A DNA stretch of 64,000 nucleotides, taken from assembly GCA_028554795.2 (NCBI GenBank), contig JAPYKE020000525.1:1-64000 (forward strand), given 5' to 3'. Of this stretch, positions 1-13,484 are shown in pieces. Under the pieces are notes generated by a model. It did not search any database, had not been told where the DNA came from, and saw only the letters and a list, made by a program, of their open reading frames with translations. Both the position numbers and the translations under genes were made by a program. This DNA comes from Sinohyriopsis cumingii. Taxonomy: Eukaryota > Mollusca > Bivalvia > Unionida > Unionidae. Every line of letters begins with the position of its first letter. The first letter of the stretch is position 1.

Positions 1-952
1 TCATCCAAGTTTATTGTTGTCATTGTTAATGCATCCAAGTTTATTGTTGTCATTGCTAATACATCCAAGTTTATTGTTGTCTTTGCTAATACATCCATGT
101 TTCTTGTTGTCATTGATAATGCATCCAAGTTTATTGTTGTCATTGTTAATGCATCCAAGCTTATTGTTGTCATTGTTAATACATCTATGTTTATTGTTGT
201 CATTGATAATGCAACTAAGTTTATTGTTGTCATTGATAATGCATCCAAGTTTATTGTTGTCATTGTTAATACATCTATGTTTATTGTTGTCATTGCTAAC
301 ACATCCATGTTTATTGTTGTCATTGATAATGCATCCAAGTTTATTGTTGTCATTGTAAATGCTTCCATGTTTATTGTTGTCATTGATAATGCATCCAAGT
401 TTACTGTTGTCATTGGTAATACATCCAAGTTTATTGTTGTCACTGCTAATCCATCCATGTTTATTGTTGTCATTATTAATGCATCCAAGTTTATTGTTGT
501 CATTATTAATACATCCATCATTGTTGTTGTTATTGTTAATGCATCCAAGCTTATTGTTGTCATTGCTAATGCATCCAAGTTAATTGTTGTCATTCCTAAT
601 GCATGTAAATTTATTCTTGTCATTGCTAATACATCCAAGTTTATTGTTGACATTGCTAATATCTCCATGTTTATTGTTGTCATTGCTAATACCTCCAAGT
701 TTATTGTTGTGATTGCTAATGGATCCATGTTTATTGTTGTTATTGCTAATACATCGATGTTTATTGTTTTCATTGCTAATGCATCCACGTTTATTGTTGC
801 ATTGCTAACACATCCATGTTTCTTGTTGTCATTGCTAATACATCCATGTTTATTGTTGTCATTCTTAATACATCGATGTTTAGTGTTGTCATTGTTAATA
901 CATCCAACTTCATTCTTTTGATTGTTAATGCATCCAAGTTTAATGTTGTCAT
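1..952 (+). repeat. Block A tail (partial, ends at Z then L1)
   Basis: This is the downstream part of a P-to-Z block cut by the window edge. It has the TCTTTGCTAATAC unit near 79, GCAACTAAG near 221, the GTAAATGCTTCC unit near 355, and the one-base-short Z unit near 798. It ends with the CTTTTGATTG unit that precedes most L segments. It matches 14953-15904 almost exactly. Confidence 0.85.
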
Positions 953-1067
953 GTATTAGAAATGACAACAATAAACTTGGATGATTATTAATGACAACAA
1001 TAAACATGGATGTATTAGCAATGGCTACACTAAGCTTGGATGTATTAGCAATGACAACAATAAACTT
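953..1067 (-). repeat. Inverted segment L1
   Basis: Four units in reverse orientation, 115 bases. Carries TATTAGAAATG at the left and AATGGCTACAC in the third unit, the diagnostic form of block B heads (also L12, L17 and L22). Confidence 0.92.
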
Positions 1068-1449
1068 GCTAGTACATCCAAGTTTAGTGTTGTCATTGCT
1101 AATACATCCATGTATATTGTTGTCATTGATAATGCATCCAAATTTATTGTTGTTATTGCTAATACATCCATGTTTATTGTTGTCATTGCTAACACATCCA
1201 TTTTTATTGTTGTGATTGTTAATACATCCATGTTTATTGTTGTCATTGCTAACACATCCATGTTTATTGTTGTGATTGTTAATACATCCATGTTTATTGT
1301 TGTCATTGCTAATACATCCAAGTTTATTGTTGTCGTTGTTAATACATCCAAGTTTATTGTTGCGATTGTTAATGCATCCAGGTTCGTTGTTGTCATTGAT
1401 AATGCATCCAAGTTTATTGTTGTCAATGATAATGGATCCAAGTTTATTG

Positions 1450-1760
1450 TGGTCATTACTAATAAATCCATGTTTTTTGTTGTCGTTGATAAAGCATCCA
1501 AGTTTATTGTTGTCATTGTTAAAGCATCCAAGTTTATTGTTGTGATTGTTAATGCATCCAAGTTTATTGTTGTCATTACTAATAAATCCATGTTTTTTGT
1601 TGTCGTTGATAAAGCATCCAAGTTTATTGTTGTCATTGTTGAAGCATCCAAGTTTATTGTTGTCATTGTTAATGCATCCAAGTTTATTGTTGTCATTACT
1701 AATAAATCCATGTTTTTTGTTGTCGTTGATAAAGCATCCAAGTTTATTGTTGTCATTGTT
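1450..1760 (+). repeat. K cluster, three copies of a 120-bp subrepeat
   Basis: K units recur at a 120-base period (about 1470, 1590 and 1710), each with GTTAAAGC or GTTGAAGC units between. Equivalent clusters have three copies near 16.42-16.69 kb, two near 25.16-25.35 kb, and one near 8.93, 12.78 and 21.44 kb. Confidence 0.85.
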
Positions 1761-3770
1761 AATGCATCCAAGTTTATTGTTGTCATTGCTAATACATCCA
1801 TTTTTATTGTTGTGATTGTTAATACATCCATGTTTATTGTTGTCATTGCTAACACATCCATGTTTATTGTTGTGATTGTTAATACATCCGTGTGTATTGT
1901 TGTCATTGCTAATACATAAAAGTTTATTGTTGTCGTTGCTAATATATCCATGTTTATTGTTGTCATTGTTAATACATCCAAGTTGATTGTTGTGATTGTT
2001 AATGCATCCAAGTTTATTGTTGTCATTGATAATGCATCCAGGTTTATTGTTGTCATTGATAATGCATCCAGGTTTATTGTTCTCATTGCTAATACATCCA
2101 AGTTTATTGCTGTCATTGCTAATGCTTCCATGTTTATTGTTGTCATTTCTAATACAACCGATTTCATTGTTTTAATTGATAATGCATCCAAGAATATTGT
2201 TGTCATTCCTAATACATTGAAGTTTATTGTTGTCATTGCTAATACATCCAAGTTTATTTTGTCATTGCTAATACATCCATGTTTATTGTTGTCATTGCTG
2301 ACACATCCATCTTTATTGTTGTGATTGTTAATACATCCATGTTTATTGTTGTCATTGCTAACACATCCATGTTTATTGTTGTGATTGTTAAAACATCCAT
2401 GTTTATTGTTGTCATTGCTAATACATCCAAGTTTATTGTTGTGATTGTTAATGCATCCAAGTATATTGTTGCCATTGATAATGCATCCAAGTTTATTGTT
2501 GTCATTGATAATGGATCCAAGTTTATTGTTGTCATTGCTAATACATCCATGTTTTTTGATGTCGTTGATAAAGCATCCAAGTTTATTGTTGTCATTGTTA
2601 ATGCGTCCAGGTTTATTGTTGTCATTGATAATACATCCAAGTTTAGTGTTCTCATTGTTAATACATCCATGTTTATTGTTATCATTGATAATGCATCCAA
2701 GTTTATTGTTGTCATTGTTAATGCATCCAAATTTATTGTTGTCATTGCTAATACATCCAAGTTTATTGTTGTCATTGCTGATACATCCATATTTATTGTT
2801 GTTATTGATGATGCATCCAAGTTTATTGTTGTCATTGTTAATACATCTATGTTTATTTTTGTCATTGATAATGCATCCAAGTTTAGTGTTGTCATTGCTA
2901 ATACATCCAAGTTTATTGTTGTCATTGCTAATACATCCATGTTTGTTGTTGTCATTGATAATACATCCAAGTTTATTGTTCTCATTGTAAATGCTTCCTT
3001 GCTTATAGTTGTCATTGATAATGCATCCAAGTTTATTGTTCTCATTGGTAATGCATCCAAGTTTATTACTGTCATTGCTAATCCATCCATGTTTATTGTT
3101 GTCATTATTAATGCATCCAAGTTTATTGTTGTCATTATTAATACATCCATCATTGTTGTTGTTATTGTTAATGCATCCAAGCTTATTGTTGGCATTGCTA
3201 ATGCATCCAAATTAATTGTTGTCATTCCTAATGCATCTGAATTTATTATTGTCATTGCTAATACATCGAAGTTTATTGTTGTCATTGCTAATATCTCCAT
3301 GTTTATTGTTGCCATTGCTAATGCCTCCAAGTTTATTGTTGTGATTGCTAATGCATCCATGTTTATTGTTGTCATTGCTAATACATCCATGTTTATTGTT
3401 TTCATTGCTAATGCATCCATGTTTATTGTTGTCATTGCTTAACACATCGATGTTTATTGTTGTGATTGTTAATACATCCATGTTTATTGTTGTCATTGCT
3501 AATACATCCATGTTTATTGTTGTAATTGCTAATACATCCATGTTTATTGTTGTCATTGCTAACACAACCATTTTTATTGTTGCGATTGTTCATACATCCA
3601 TGCTTATTGTTGTCATTGCTAACACATCCATGTTTATTGTTGTGATTGTTAATACATCCATGTTTATTGATGTCATTGCTAATACATCCATGTTTATTGT
3701 TGTCATTGTTAATACATCCATGTTTATTGTTGTCATTGTTAATACATCCAAGTTTATTGTTGTCATTGCT

Positions 3771-4250
3771 AATACATCCATCCTTTTGCTGTCATTCATA
3801 AGGCATCCAAGTTTATTGTTGTCGTTGCTAATACATCCATGTATATTTTTGTCATTGCTAATACATCCAGGTTTATTGTTGTGATTGCTAATGCATCCAT
3901 GTTTATTGTTGTCATTGCTAATACATACATGTTTATTGTTTTCATTGCTAATGCATCCACCTTTATTGTTGTCATTGCTAACACATCCATGTTTATTGTT
4001 GTCATTGCTAATACATCCATCCTTTTGCTGTCATTGATAAGGCATCCAAGTTTATTGTTGTCGTTGCTAATACATCCATGTATATTTTTGTCATTGCTAA
4101 TACATCCAGGTTTATTGTTGTGATTGCTAATGCATCCATGTTTATTGTTGTCATTGCTAATACATCCATGTTTATTGTTTTCATTGCTAATGCATCCACG
4201 TTTATTGTTGTCATTGCTAACACATCCATGTTTATTGTTGTGATTGTTAA
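3771..4250 (+). repeat. 239-bp tandem duplication carrying p'
   Basis: The p' unit at 3781 and its seven following units recur at 4020. The period is 239 because p' is 29 bases. It sits at the deletion that removed the G segment, so one event may have produced both. Confidence 0.82.
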
Positions 4251-4424
4251 TACATCCATGTTTATTGTTCTCATTGCTAATACATCCATGTTCATTGTTG
4301 TCATTGCTAATACATCCATGTTTATTGTTGTCATTGTTAATACATCGATGTTTATTGTTGTTATTGTTAATACATCCAAGTTTATTCTTTTGATTGTTAA
4401 TGCATCCAAGTTCATTGTTGTCAT

Positions 4425-4539
4425 GTATTAGCAATGACAACAATAAACTTGGATGATTATCAATGACAACAATAAACATGGATGTATAAGCAATGACTAC
4501 ACTAAGCTTGGATGTATTAGCAATGAAAACAATAAACTT
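4425..4539 (-). repeat. Inverted segment L2
   Basis: 115 bases. Private changes are GTATAAGCAATG, AATGAAAACAAT in the last unit, and a right flank CTAGTACATGAAAG. Confidence 0.92.
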
Positions 4540-4808
4540 GCTAGTACATGAAAGTTTAGTGTTGTCATTGCTAATACATCCATGTATATTGTTGTCATTG
4601 ATAATGCATCCAAATTTATTGTTGTCATTGCTAATACATCCATGTTTATTGTTGTCATTGCTAATATCTCCTTGTTTATTGTTGTCATTGCTAATACATC
4701 CATGTTTATTGTTGTCATTGCTAATACATCCATGTTTATTGTTGTCATTGTTAATACATCCAAGTATATTCTTTTGACTGTCAATGCATCCAAGTTTATT
4801 GTTGTCAT

Positions 4809-4923
4809 GTATTAGCAATGAGAAAAATAAACTTGGATGATTATCAATGACAACAATAAACATGCATGTATTAGCAATGACTACACTAAGCTTGGATGTA
4901 TTAGCAATGACAACAATAAACTT
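4809..4923 (-). repeat. Inverted segment L3
   Basis: 115 bases. The first unit reads ATGAGAAAAATAAAC and the second ends AACATGCATG. It lies 384 bases after L2. Confidence 0.92.
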
Positions 4924-5372
4924 GCTAGTACATCCAAGTTTAGTGTTGTCATTGCTAATACATCCATGTATATTGTTGTCATTGATAATGCATCCAAATT
5001 TATTGTTTTCATTGCTAATACATCCATGTTTATTGTTGGCATTCCTAATATCTCTATGTTTATTGTTATCATTGCTCATACCTCGAAGTTTATTGTTGTT
5101 ATTGCTAATGCAACGATGTTTTTGGTTGTCATTGCTAATACATCCATGTTTTTTGTTTTCATTGCTAATGAATCCATGTTTATTGTTGTCATTGCTAGCA
5201 CATCCATGTTTATTGTTGTGATTGTTATTACATCCATATTTATTGTTGTCATTGCTAATACATCCATGTTTATTGTTCTCATTACTAATACATCCATGTT
5301 TATTTTTGTCATTGTTAATACATCCAAGTTTATTGTTGTGATTGTTAATGAATCGAACTTTATTGTTTTCAT

Positions 5373-5457
5373 GTATTAGCAATGACAACAATAAACTTGG
5401 ATGATTATCAATGACAACAATAAACATGGATGTATTAGCAATGACAACAATAAACTT
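5373..5457 (-). repeat. Inverted segment C4
   Basis: 85 bases, three units, right edge AAACTTCCTAATAC. Left flank TTTATTGTTTTCAT, typical of C segments. Confidence 0.92.
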
Positions 5458-6894
5458 CCTAATACATCCAAGTTTACTGTTGTCATTGCTAATACATCCA
5501 TGTTTATTGTTGTCATTGATAATGCATCCACGTTTCCTGTTGTCATTGTCAATGCATCCAAGTTTATTGTTGTCATTGCTAATACATCCATGTTTGTTGT
5601 TGTCATTGCTAACACATCCATTTTTATTGTTGTGATTGTTAATACATCCATGTCTATTGTTGTCATTGCTGACACATCCACCTTTATTGTTGTGATTGTT
5701 AATACATCCATGTTTATTGTTGTCATTGCTAATACATCCATCCTTTTGTTGTTATTGATAAAGCATCTAAGTGCATTGTTGTCGTTGCTAATACATCCAT
5801 GTTTATTTTTGTCATTGCTAAAACATCCAAGTTTAGTGATGTCATTGCTAATACATCCATGTTTATTGTTGTCATTGATAATGCATCCAAGTTTATTGTT
5901 GTCATTGTTAATGCATCCAAGATTATTGTTGTCATTGCTAATACATCCAAGTTTCTTGTTGTCATTGCTAATACTTCCATGTCTATTGTTGTTATTGATA
6001 ATGCATCCAAGTTTATTGTTGTCATTGTTAATAAATCTATGTTTATTGTTGTCATTGATAATGCATCCAAGTTTATTGTTGTCATTGTTAATGCATCCAA
6101 GCTTATTGTTGTCATTGTTAATACATCTATGTTTATTGTTGTCATTGATAATGCAACTAAGTTTATTGTTGTCATTGATAATGCATCCAAGTTTATTGTT
6201 GTCATTGTTAATACATCTATGTTTATTGTTGTCATTGCTAATACATCCATGTTTATTGTTGTCATTCATAATGCATCCAAGTTTATTGTTGTCATTCTAA
6301 ATGCTTCCATGTTTATTGTTGTCATTGATAATGCATCCAAGTTTACTGTTGTCATTGGTAATACATCCAAGTTTATTGTTGTCATTGCTAATCCATCCAT
6401 GTTTATTGTTGTCATTATTAATGCATCCAAGTTTATTGTTGTCATTATTAATACATCAATCATTGTTGTTGTTATTGTTAATGCATCCAAGCATATTGTT
6501 CTCATTCCTAATGCATCCAAGTTAATTGTTGTCATTGCTAATGCATCTAACTTTATTCTTGTCATTGCTAATACATCCAAGTTTATTGTTGACATTGCTA
6601 ATATCTCCATGTTTATTGTTGTCATTGCTAATACCTCCAAGTTTATTGTTGTCATTGCTAATGCATCCATGTTTATTGTTGTCATTGCTAATACATCGAT
6701 GTTTATTGTTTTCATTGCTAATGCATCTACGTTTATTGTTGCATTGCTAACACATCCATGTTTATTGTTGTCATTGCTAATACATCCATGTTTATTGTTG
6801 TCATTGTTAATACATCGATGTTTAGTGTTGTCATTGTTAATACATCCAAGTTTATTCTTTTGATTGTTAATGCATCCAAGTTTATTCTTGTCAT

Positions 6895-7009
6895 GTATTA
6901 GCAATGACAACAATAAATTTGGATGATTATCAATGACAACAATAAACATGGATGTATTAGCAATGACTACACTAAGCTTGGATGTATTAGCAATGACAAC
7001 AATAAACTT
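6895..7009 (-). repeat. Inverted segment L5
   Basis: 115 bases. Has AATAAATTTGG in the first unit. Its right edge shows the fold-back well: 6980-7010 pairs with 7021-7051 (31 bases, one mismatch) around a 10-base loop. Confidence 0.92.
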
Positions 7010-8417
7010 GCTAGTACATCCAAGTTTAGTGTTGTCATTGCTAATACATCCATGTATATTGTTGTCATTGATAATGCATCCAAATTTATTGTTGTCATTG
7101 ATATTACATCCATGTATATTGTTGTCATTGCTAACACATCCATTTTTATTGTTGTGATTGTTAATACATCCAGGTTTATTGTTGTCATTGCTGACACATC
7201 CACCTTTATTGTTGTGATTGTTAATACATCCATCTTTATTGTTGTCATTGCTAATACATCCATCCTTTTGTTGTTATTGATAAAGCATCCAAGTGCATTG
7301 TTGTCGTTCCTAATACATCCATGTTTATTTTTGTCATTGCTAAAACATCCAAGTTTAGTGATGTCATTGCTAATACATCCATGTTTATTGTTGTCATTGA
7401 TAATGCATCCAAGTTTATTGTTGTCATTGTTAATGCATCCAAGATTATTGTTGTCATTGCTAATACATCCAAGTTTCTTGTTGTCATTGCTAATACATCC
7501 ATGTCTATTGTTGTTATTGATAATGCATCCAAGTTTATTGTTGTCATTGTTAATACATCTATGTTTATTGTTGTCATTGATAATGCATCCAAGTTTATTG
7601 TTGTCATTGTTAATGCATCCAAGCTTATTGTTGTCATTGTTAATACATCTATGTTTATTGTTGTCATTGATAATGCAACTAAGTTTATTGTTGTCATTGA
7701 TAATGCATCCAAGTTTATTGTTGTCATTGTTAATACATCTATGTTTATTGTTGTCATTGCTAATACATCCATGTTTATTGTTGTCATTGATAATGCATCC
7801 AAGTTTATTGTTGTCATTCTAAATGCTTCCATCATTTATTGTTGTCATTGATAATGCATCCAAGTTTACTGTTGTCATTGGTAATACATCCAAGTTTATT
7901 GTTGTCATTGCTAATCCATCCATGTTTATTGTTGTCATTATTAATGCATCCAAGTTTATTGTTGTCATTATTAATACATCAATCATTGTTGTTGTTATTG
8001 TTAATGCATCCAAGCATATTGTTCTCATTGCTAATGCATCCAAGTTAATTGTTGTCATTGCTAATGCATCTAACTTTATTCTTGTCATTGCTAATACATC
8101 CAAGTTTATTGTTGACATTGCTAATATCTCCATGTTTATTGTTGTCATTGCTAATACCTCCAAGTTTATTGTTGTCATTGCTAATGCATCCATGTTTATT
8201 GTTGTCATTGCTAATACATCGATGTTTATTGTTTTCATTGCTAATGCATCTACGTTTATTGTTGCATTGCTAACACATCCATGTTTATTGTTGTCATTGC
8301 TAATACATCCATGTTTATTGTTGTCATTGTTAATACATCGATGTTTAGTGTTGTCATTGTTAATATATCCAAGTTTATTCTTTTGATTGTTAATGCATCC
8401 ATGTTTATTCTTGTCAT
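6895..8417 (+). repeat. P-Z block following L5
   Basis: L5 is followed by P at 7263 and Z near 8262. From P onward it is a close copy of 5741-6894 with an offset of 1522, so the two are adjacent tandem copies. A small insertion near 7830 (TTCCATCATTTATTG) breaks the 30-base phase and is unique to this copy. Confidence 0.82.
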
Positions 8418-8532
8418 GTATTAGCAATGACAACAATAAATTTGGATGATAATCAATGACAACAATAAACATGGATGTATTAGCAATGACTACACTAAGC
8501 TTGGATGTATTAGCAATGACAACAATAAACTT
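8418..8532 (-). repeat. Inverted segment L6
   Basis: 115 bases. Shares AATAAATTTGG with L5 and adds GATAATCAATG, supporting tandem descent from the same block. Confidence 0.92.
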
Positions 8533-9431
8533 GCTAGTACATCCAAGTTTAGTGTTGTCATTGCTAATACATCCATGTATATTGTTGTCATTGATAATGC
8601 ATCCAAATTTATTGTTGTCATTGCTAATACATCCATGTATATTGTTGTCATTGCTAACACATCCATTTTTATTGTTGTGATTGTTAATACATCCAGGTTT
8701 ATTGTTGTCATTGCTAACACATCCATGTTTATTGTTGTGATTGTTAATACATCCATGTTTATTGTTGTCATTGCTAATACATCCAAGTTTATTGTTGTCA
8801 TTGTTAATACATCCAAGTTTATTGTTGCGATTGTTAATTCATCCAAGTTCATTGTTGTCATTGATAATGCATCCAAGTTTGTTGTCGTCAATGATAATGG
8901 ATCCAAGTTTATTGTTGTCATTACTAATAAATCCATGTTTTTTGTTGTCGTTGATAAAGCATCCAAGTTTATTGTTGTCATTGTTAATGCATCCAAGTTT
9001 ATTGTTGTCATTGCTAATACATCCATTTTTATTGTTGTGATTGTTAATACATCCATGTTTATTGTTGTCATTGGTAACACATCCTTGTTTATTGTTGTGA
9101 TTGTTAATACATCCGTGTGTATTGTTGTCATTGCTAATACATAAAAGTTTATTGTTGTCGTTGCTAATATATCCATGTTTATTGTTGTCATTGTTAATAC
9201 ATCCAAGTTGATTGTTGTGATTGTTAATGCATCCAAGTTTATTGTTGTCATTGCTAATACATACATGTTTCTTGTTGTCATTGATAATGCATCCAAGTTT
9301 ATTATTGTCATTGCTAATACATCCATGTTTATTGTTGTCATTGTTAATACATCCATGTTTATTGTTGTCATTGTTAATACATCCAAGTTTATTGTTGTGA
9401 TTGTTAATGCATCCAAGTTTATTGATGTCAT

Positions 9432-9516
9432 GTATTAGCAATGACAACAATAAACTTGGATGATTATTAATGACAACAATAAACATGGATGTATTAGCAA
9501 TGACAACAACAAACTT
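9432..9516 (-). repeat. Inverted segment T7 (short)
   Basis: 85 bases. Has GATTATTAATG and ACAACAACAAACTTG with an unmutated right edge CTAATACATCC. It is one unit shorter than the other T segments. Confidence 0.9.
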
Positions 9517-10624
9517 GCTAATACATCCAAGTTTAGTGTTTTCATTGCTAATGCATCCATGTTTATTGTTGTCATTGATAATGCATCCAAGTTTATTGTT
9601 GTCATTGTTAATGCATCGAACTTTATTGTTGTCATTGCTAATACATCCATGTTTATTGTTGTCATCGCTAACACAACCATTTTTAATGTTGCGATTGTTC
9701 ATACATCCATGTTTATTGTTGTCATTGCTAAGACATCCATGTTTATTGTTGTGATTGTTAATACATATATTTTATTGTTGTCATTGTTAATACATCCAAG
9801 TTTATTGTTTTCATTCCTAATACATCCATGTTTATTGTTGTCATTGTTAATACATCCAAGTTTATTGGTGTGATTGTTAATGCATCCAAGTTTATTGTTG
9901 TCATTGATAATGAATCCAAGTTTAATGTTGTAATTGATAATGCATCAAAGTTTATTGTTGTCATTGCTAATACATCCATGTTTATTGTTATCATTGATAA
10001 AGCATCCAACTTTATTGTTGTCTTTGTTAATGCCTCCAAGTTTATTGTTGTCATTGCTAATACATCCAAGTTTAGTGTTGTCATTGCTAATACATCCATG
10101 TTTATTGTTGTCATTGATAATGCATCCATGTTTATTGTTGTCATTGGTAATGCATCCAAGTTTATTGTTGTCATTGCTAATCCATCCATGTTTATTGTTG
10201 TCATTATTAATGCATCCAAGTTTATTCTTGTCATTATTAATACATCCATTTTTGTTGTTGTTACTGTTAATGCATCCAAGCTTATTGTTGGCATTCCTAA
10301 TATCTCTATGTTTATTGTTATCATTGCTCATACCTCCAAGTTTATTGTTCTTATTGCTAATGCATCCATGTTTTTGGTTGTCATTGCTAATACATCCATG
10401 TTTATTGTTTTCATTGCTAATGAATCCATGTTTATTGTTGTCATTGCTAGCACATCCATGTTTGTTGTTGTGATTGTTATTACATCCATATTTATTGGTG
10501 GCATTGCTAATACATCCATGTTTATTGTTGTCATTATTAATACATCCATGTTTATTTTTGTCATTGTTAATACATCCAAGTTTATTGTTGTGATTGTTAA
10601 TGAATCCAAGTTTATTGTTTTCAT

Positions 10625-10709
10625 TTATTAGCAATGACAACAATGAACTTGGATGATTATCAATGACAACAATAAACATGGATGTATTAGCAATGAGAAC
10701 AATAAACTT
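10625..10709 (-). repeat. Inverted segment C8
   Basis: 85 bases. The left edge is CATTTATTAG (G to T), shared with C11, C16 and C21. Also ACAATGAACTTGG and AATGAGAACAAT. Confidence 0.92.
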
Positions 10710-12265
10710 CCTAATACATCCAAGTTCACTGTTGTCATTGCTAATACATCCATGTTTATTGTTGCCATTGATAATGCATCCATGTTTACTGTTGTCATTG
10801 TTAATGCATCCAAGTTTATTGTTGTCATTGCTAATACATCCATGTTTATTGTTGTCACTGCTAACACATCCATTTTTATTGTTGTGATTGTTAATACATC
10901 CATGTCTGTTGTTGTCATTTCTGACACATCCACCTTTATTGTTGTGATTGTTAATACATCCATGTTTATTGTTGTCATTGCTAATACATCCATCCTTTTG
11001 TTGTTATTGATAAAGCATCCAAGTGTATTGTTGTCGTTGCTAATACATCCATGTTTATTTTTGTCATTGCTAATACATCCAAGTTTAGTGATGTCATTGT
11101 TAATACATCCATGTTTATTGTTGTCATTGATAATGCATCCAAGTTTATTGTTGTCATTGTTTATGCATCCAAGATTATTGTTGTCATTGCTAATACATCC
11201 AAGTTTCTTGTTTTCATTGCTAATACATCCATGTCTATTGTTGTTATTGATAATGCATCCAAGTTTATTGTTGTCATTGTTAATACATCTATTTATATTG
11301 TTGTCATTGATAATGCATGCAAGTTTATTGTTGTCATTGTTAATGCATCCAAGCTTATTGTTGTCATTGCTAATACATCCAAGTTTATTGTTGTCTTTGC
11401 TAATACATCCATGTTTCTTGTTGTCATTGATAATGCATCCAAGTTTATTGTTGTCATTGTTAATGCATCCAAGCTTATTGTTGTCATTGTTAATACATCT
11501 ATGTTTATTGTTGTCATTGATAATGCAACTAAGTTTATTGTTGTCATTGATAATGCATCCAAGTTTATTGTTGTCATTGTTAATACATCTATGTTTATTG
11601 TTGTCATTGCTAATACATCCATGTTTATTGTTGTCATTGATAATGCATCCAAGTTTATTGTTGTCATTGTAAATGCTTCATGTTTATTATTGTCATTGAT
11701 AATGCATCCAAGTTTACTGTTGTCATTGGTAATACATCCAATTTTTTTGTTGTCATTGCTAATCCATCCATGTTTATTCTTGTCATTACTAATGCATCCC
11801 AGTTTATTGTTGTCATTATTAATACATCTATCATTGTTGTTGTTATTGTTAATGCATCCAAGCTTATTGTTGGCATTGCTAATGCATCCAAGTTAATTGT
11901 TGTCATTCCTAATGCATCTAAATTTATTCTTGTCATTGCTAATACATCCAAGTTTATTGTTGACATTGCTAATATCTCCATGTTTATTGTTGTCATTGCT
12001 AATACCTCCAAGTTTATTGTTGTGATTGCTAATGCATCCATGTTTTTTGTTGTCATTGCTAATACATCGATGTTTATTGTTTTCATTGCTAATGCATCCA
12101 CGTTTATTGTTGCATTGCTAACACATCCATGTTTCTTGTTGTCATTGCTAATACATCCATGTTTATTGTTGTCATTCTTAATACATCGATGTTTAGTGTT
12201 GTCATTGTTAATACATCCAAGTTTATTCTTTTGATTGTTAATGCATCCAAGTTTATTCTTGTCAT

Positions 12266-12380
12266 GTATTAGCAATGACAACAATAAACTTGGATGATTA
12301 TCAATGACAACAATAAACATGGATGTATTAGCAATGACTACACTAAGCTTGGATGTATTAGCAATGACAACAATAAACTT
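12266..12380 (-). repeat. Inverted segment L9
   Basis: 115 bases, consensus L with no private change noticed. Confidence 0.92.
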
Positions 12381-13369
12381 GCTAGTACATCCAAGTTTAG
12401 TGTTGTCATTGCTAATACATCCATGTATATTGTTGTCATTGATAATGCATCCAAATTTATTGTTGTCAATGCTAATACATCCATGTATATTGTTGTCATT
12501 GCTAACACATCCATTTTTATTGTTGTGATTGTTAATACATCCATGTTTATTGTTGTCATTGTTAACACATCCATCTTTATTGTTTTGATTGTTAATACAT
12601 CCATGTTTATTGTTGTCATTGCTAATACATCCAAGTTTATTGTTGTCATTGTTAATACATCCAAGTTTATTGTTGCGATTGTTAATGCATCCATGTTCAT
12701 TGTTGTCATTGATAATGCATCCAAGTTTGTTGTTGTCAATGATAATGGATCCAAGTTTATTGTTGTCATTACTAATAAATCCATGTTTTTTGTTGTCGTT
12801 GATAAAGCATCCAAGTTTATTGTTGTCATTGTTAATGCATCCAAGTTTATTGTTGTCATTGCTAATACATCCATTTTTATTGTTGTGATTGTTAATACAT
12901 CCATGTTTATTGTTGTCATTGGTAACACATCCTTGTTTATTGTTGTGATTGTTAATACATCCGTGTGTATTGTTGTCATTGCTAATACATAAAAGTTTAT
13001 TGTTCTCGTTGCAAATATATCCATGTTTATTGTTGTCATTGTTAATACATCCAAGTTGATTGTTGTGATTGTCAATGCATCCAAGTTTATTGTTGTCATT
13101 GCTAATACATACATGTTTCTTGTTGTCGTTGATAAAGCATCCAAGTTTATTGTTGTCATTGTTAATGCATCCAAGTTTATTGTTGTCATTGCTAACACAT
13201 CCATGTTTATTGTTGTGATTGTTAATACATCCATGTTTATTGTTGTCATTGCTAATACATCCATGTTTATTGTTGTCATTGTTAATACATCCATGTTTAT
13301 TGTTGTCATTGTTAATACATCCAAGTTTATTGTTGTGATTGTTAATGCATCCAAGTTTATTGATGTCAT

Positions 13370-13484
13370 GTATTAGCAATGACAACAATAAACTTGGATG
13401 ATTATTAATGACAACAATAAACATGGATGTCTTAGCAATGACAACACTAAACTTGGATGTATTAGCAATGACAACAACAAACTT
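13370..13484 (-). repeat. Inverted segment T10
   Basis: 115 bases. The third unit is ACAACACTAAACTTGG and the last ACAACAACAAAC. Private GATGTCTTAGC and right edge CTTACTAATAC. Confidence 0.92.

Larger units (their letters stand above)
1..3765 (+). repeat. Long-range duplication I, copy 1
   Basis: Repeats 14953-18717 at a constant offset of 14,952. Reading both copies, I noticed about ten single-base differences, for example near 751, 2586, 2727, 3257, 3333, 3439, 3460, 3514, 3577 and 3603, and no length change. Ordinary neighbouring units differ far more, so this copy is recent. The match ends near 3765, where this copy jumps to p'. Confidence 0.85.
953..4424 (+). repeat. Block B, copy 1 (G segment deleted)
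   Basis: The order is inverted segment L1, three K units (about 1468-1740), R at about 1914, Q at about 2160, S at about 2257, K' at about 2550, an M-like unit near 3570 and p' at 3781 and 4020. The other B blocks carry a G inverted segment between M and p'. Here that stretch, about 400 bases, is missing and the p' part is doubled. The part up to about 3765 is nearly identical to 15905-18717. Confidence 0.82.
4425..6894 (+). repeat. Block D, copy 1 (L2-L3-C4-P-Z)
   Basis: Two L segments 384 bases apart are followed 564 bases later by a C segment, then P at 5741 and Z near 6738. The same spacings (355/564, 384/594 and 325/564) recur at 37952, 43530 and 47224. The unit CGATGTTTTTGGTTGTCATT near 5114 is a W-type variant, also seen before C segments elsewhere. 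Confidence 0.8.
8418..12265 (+). repeat. Block A, copy 1 (L6-K-R-T7-M-C8-P-Z)
   Basis: One K unit near 8930, R near 9140, T segment at 9432, M near 9680, C segment at 10625, P at 10993 and Z near 12109. A short unit near 9765 (CATATATTTTATTG) replaces the CATCCATTTTATTG seen at the same place in the next copy. The length is 3,848 bases. Confidence 0.82.

Noticed and set aside
953-1067. Inverted segments as miniature transposons with terminal inverted repeats
   Set aside because: They contain only array units, show no target-site duplication and always sit in the same unit phase.
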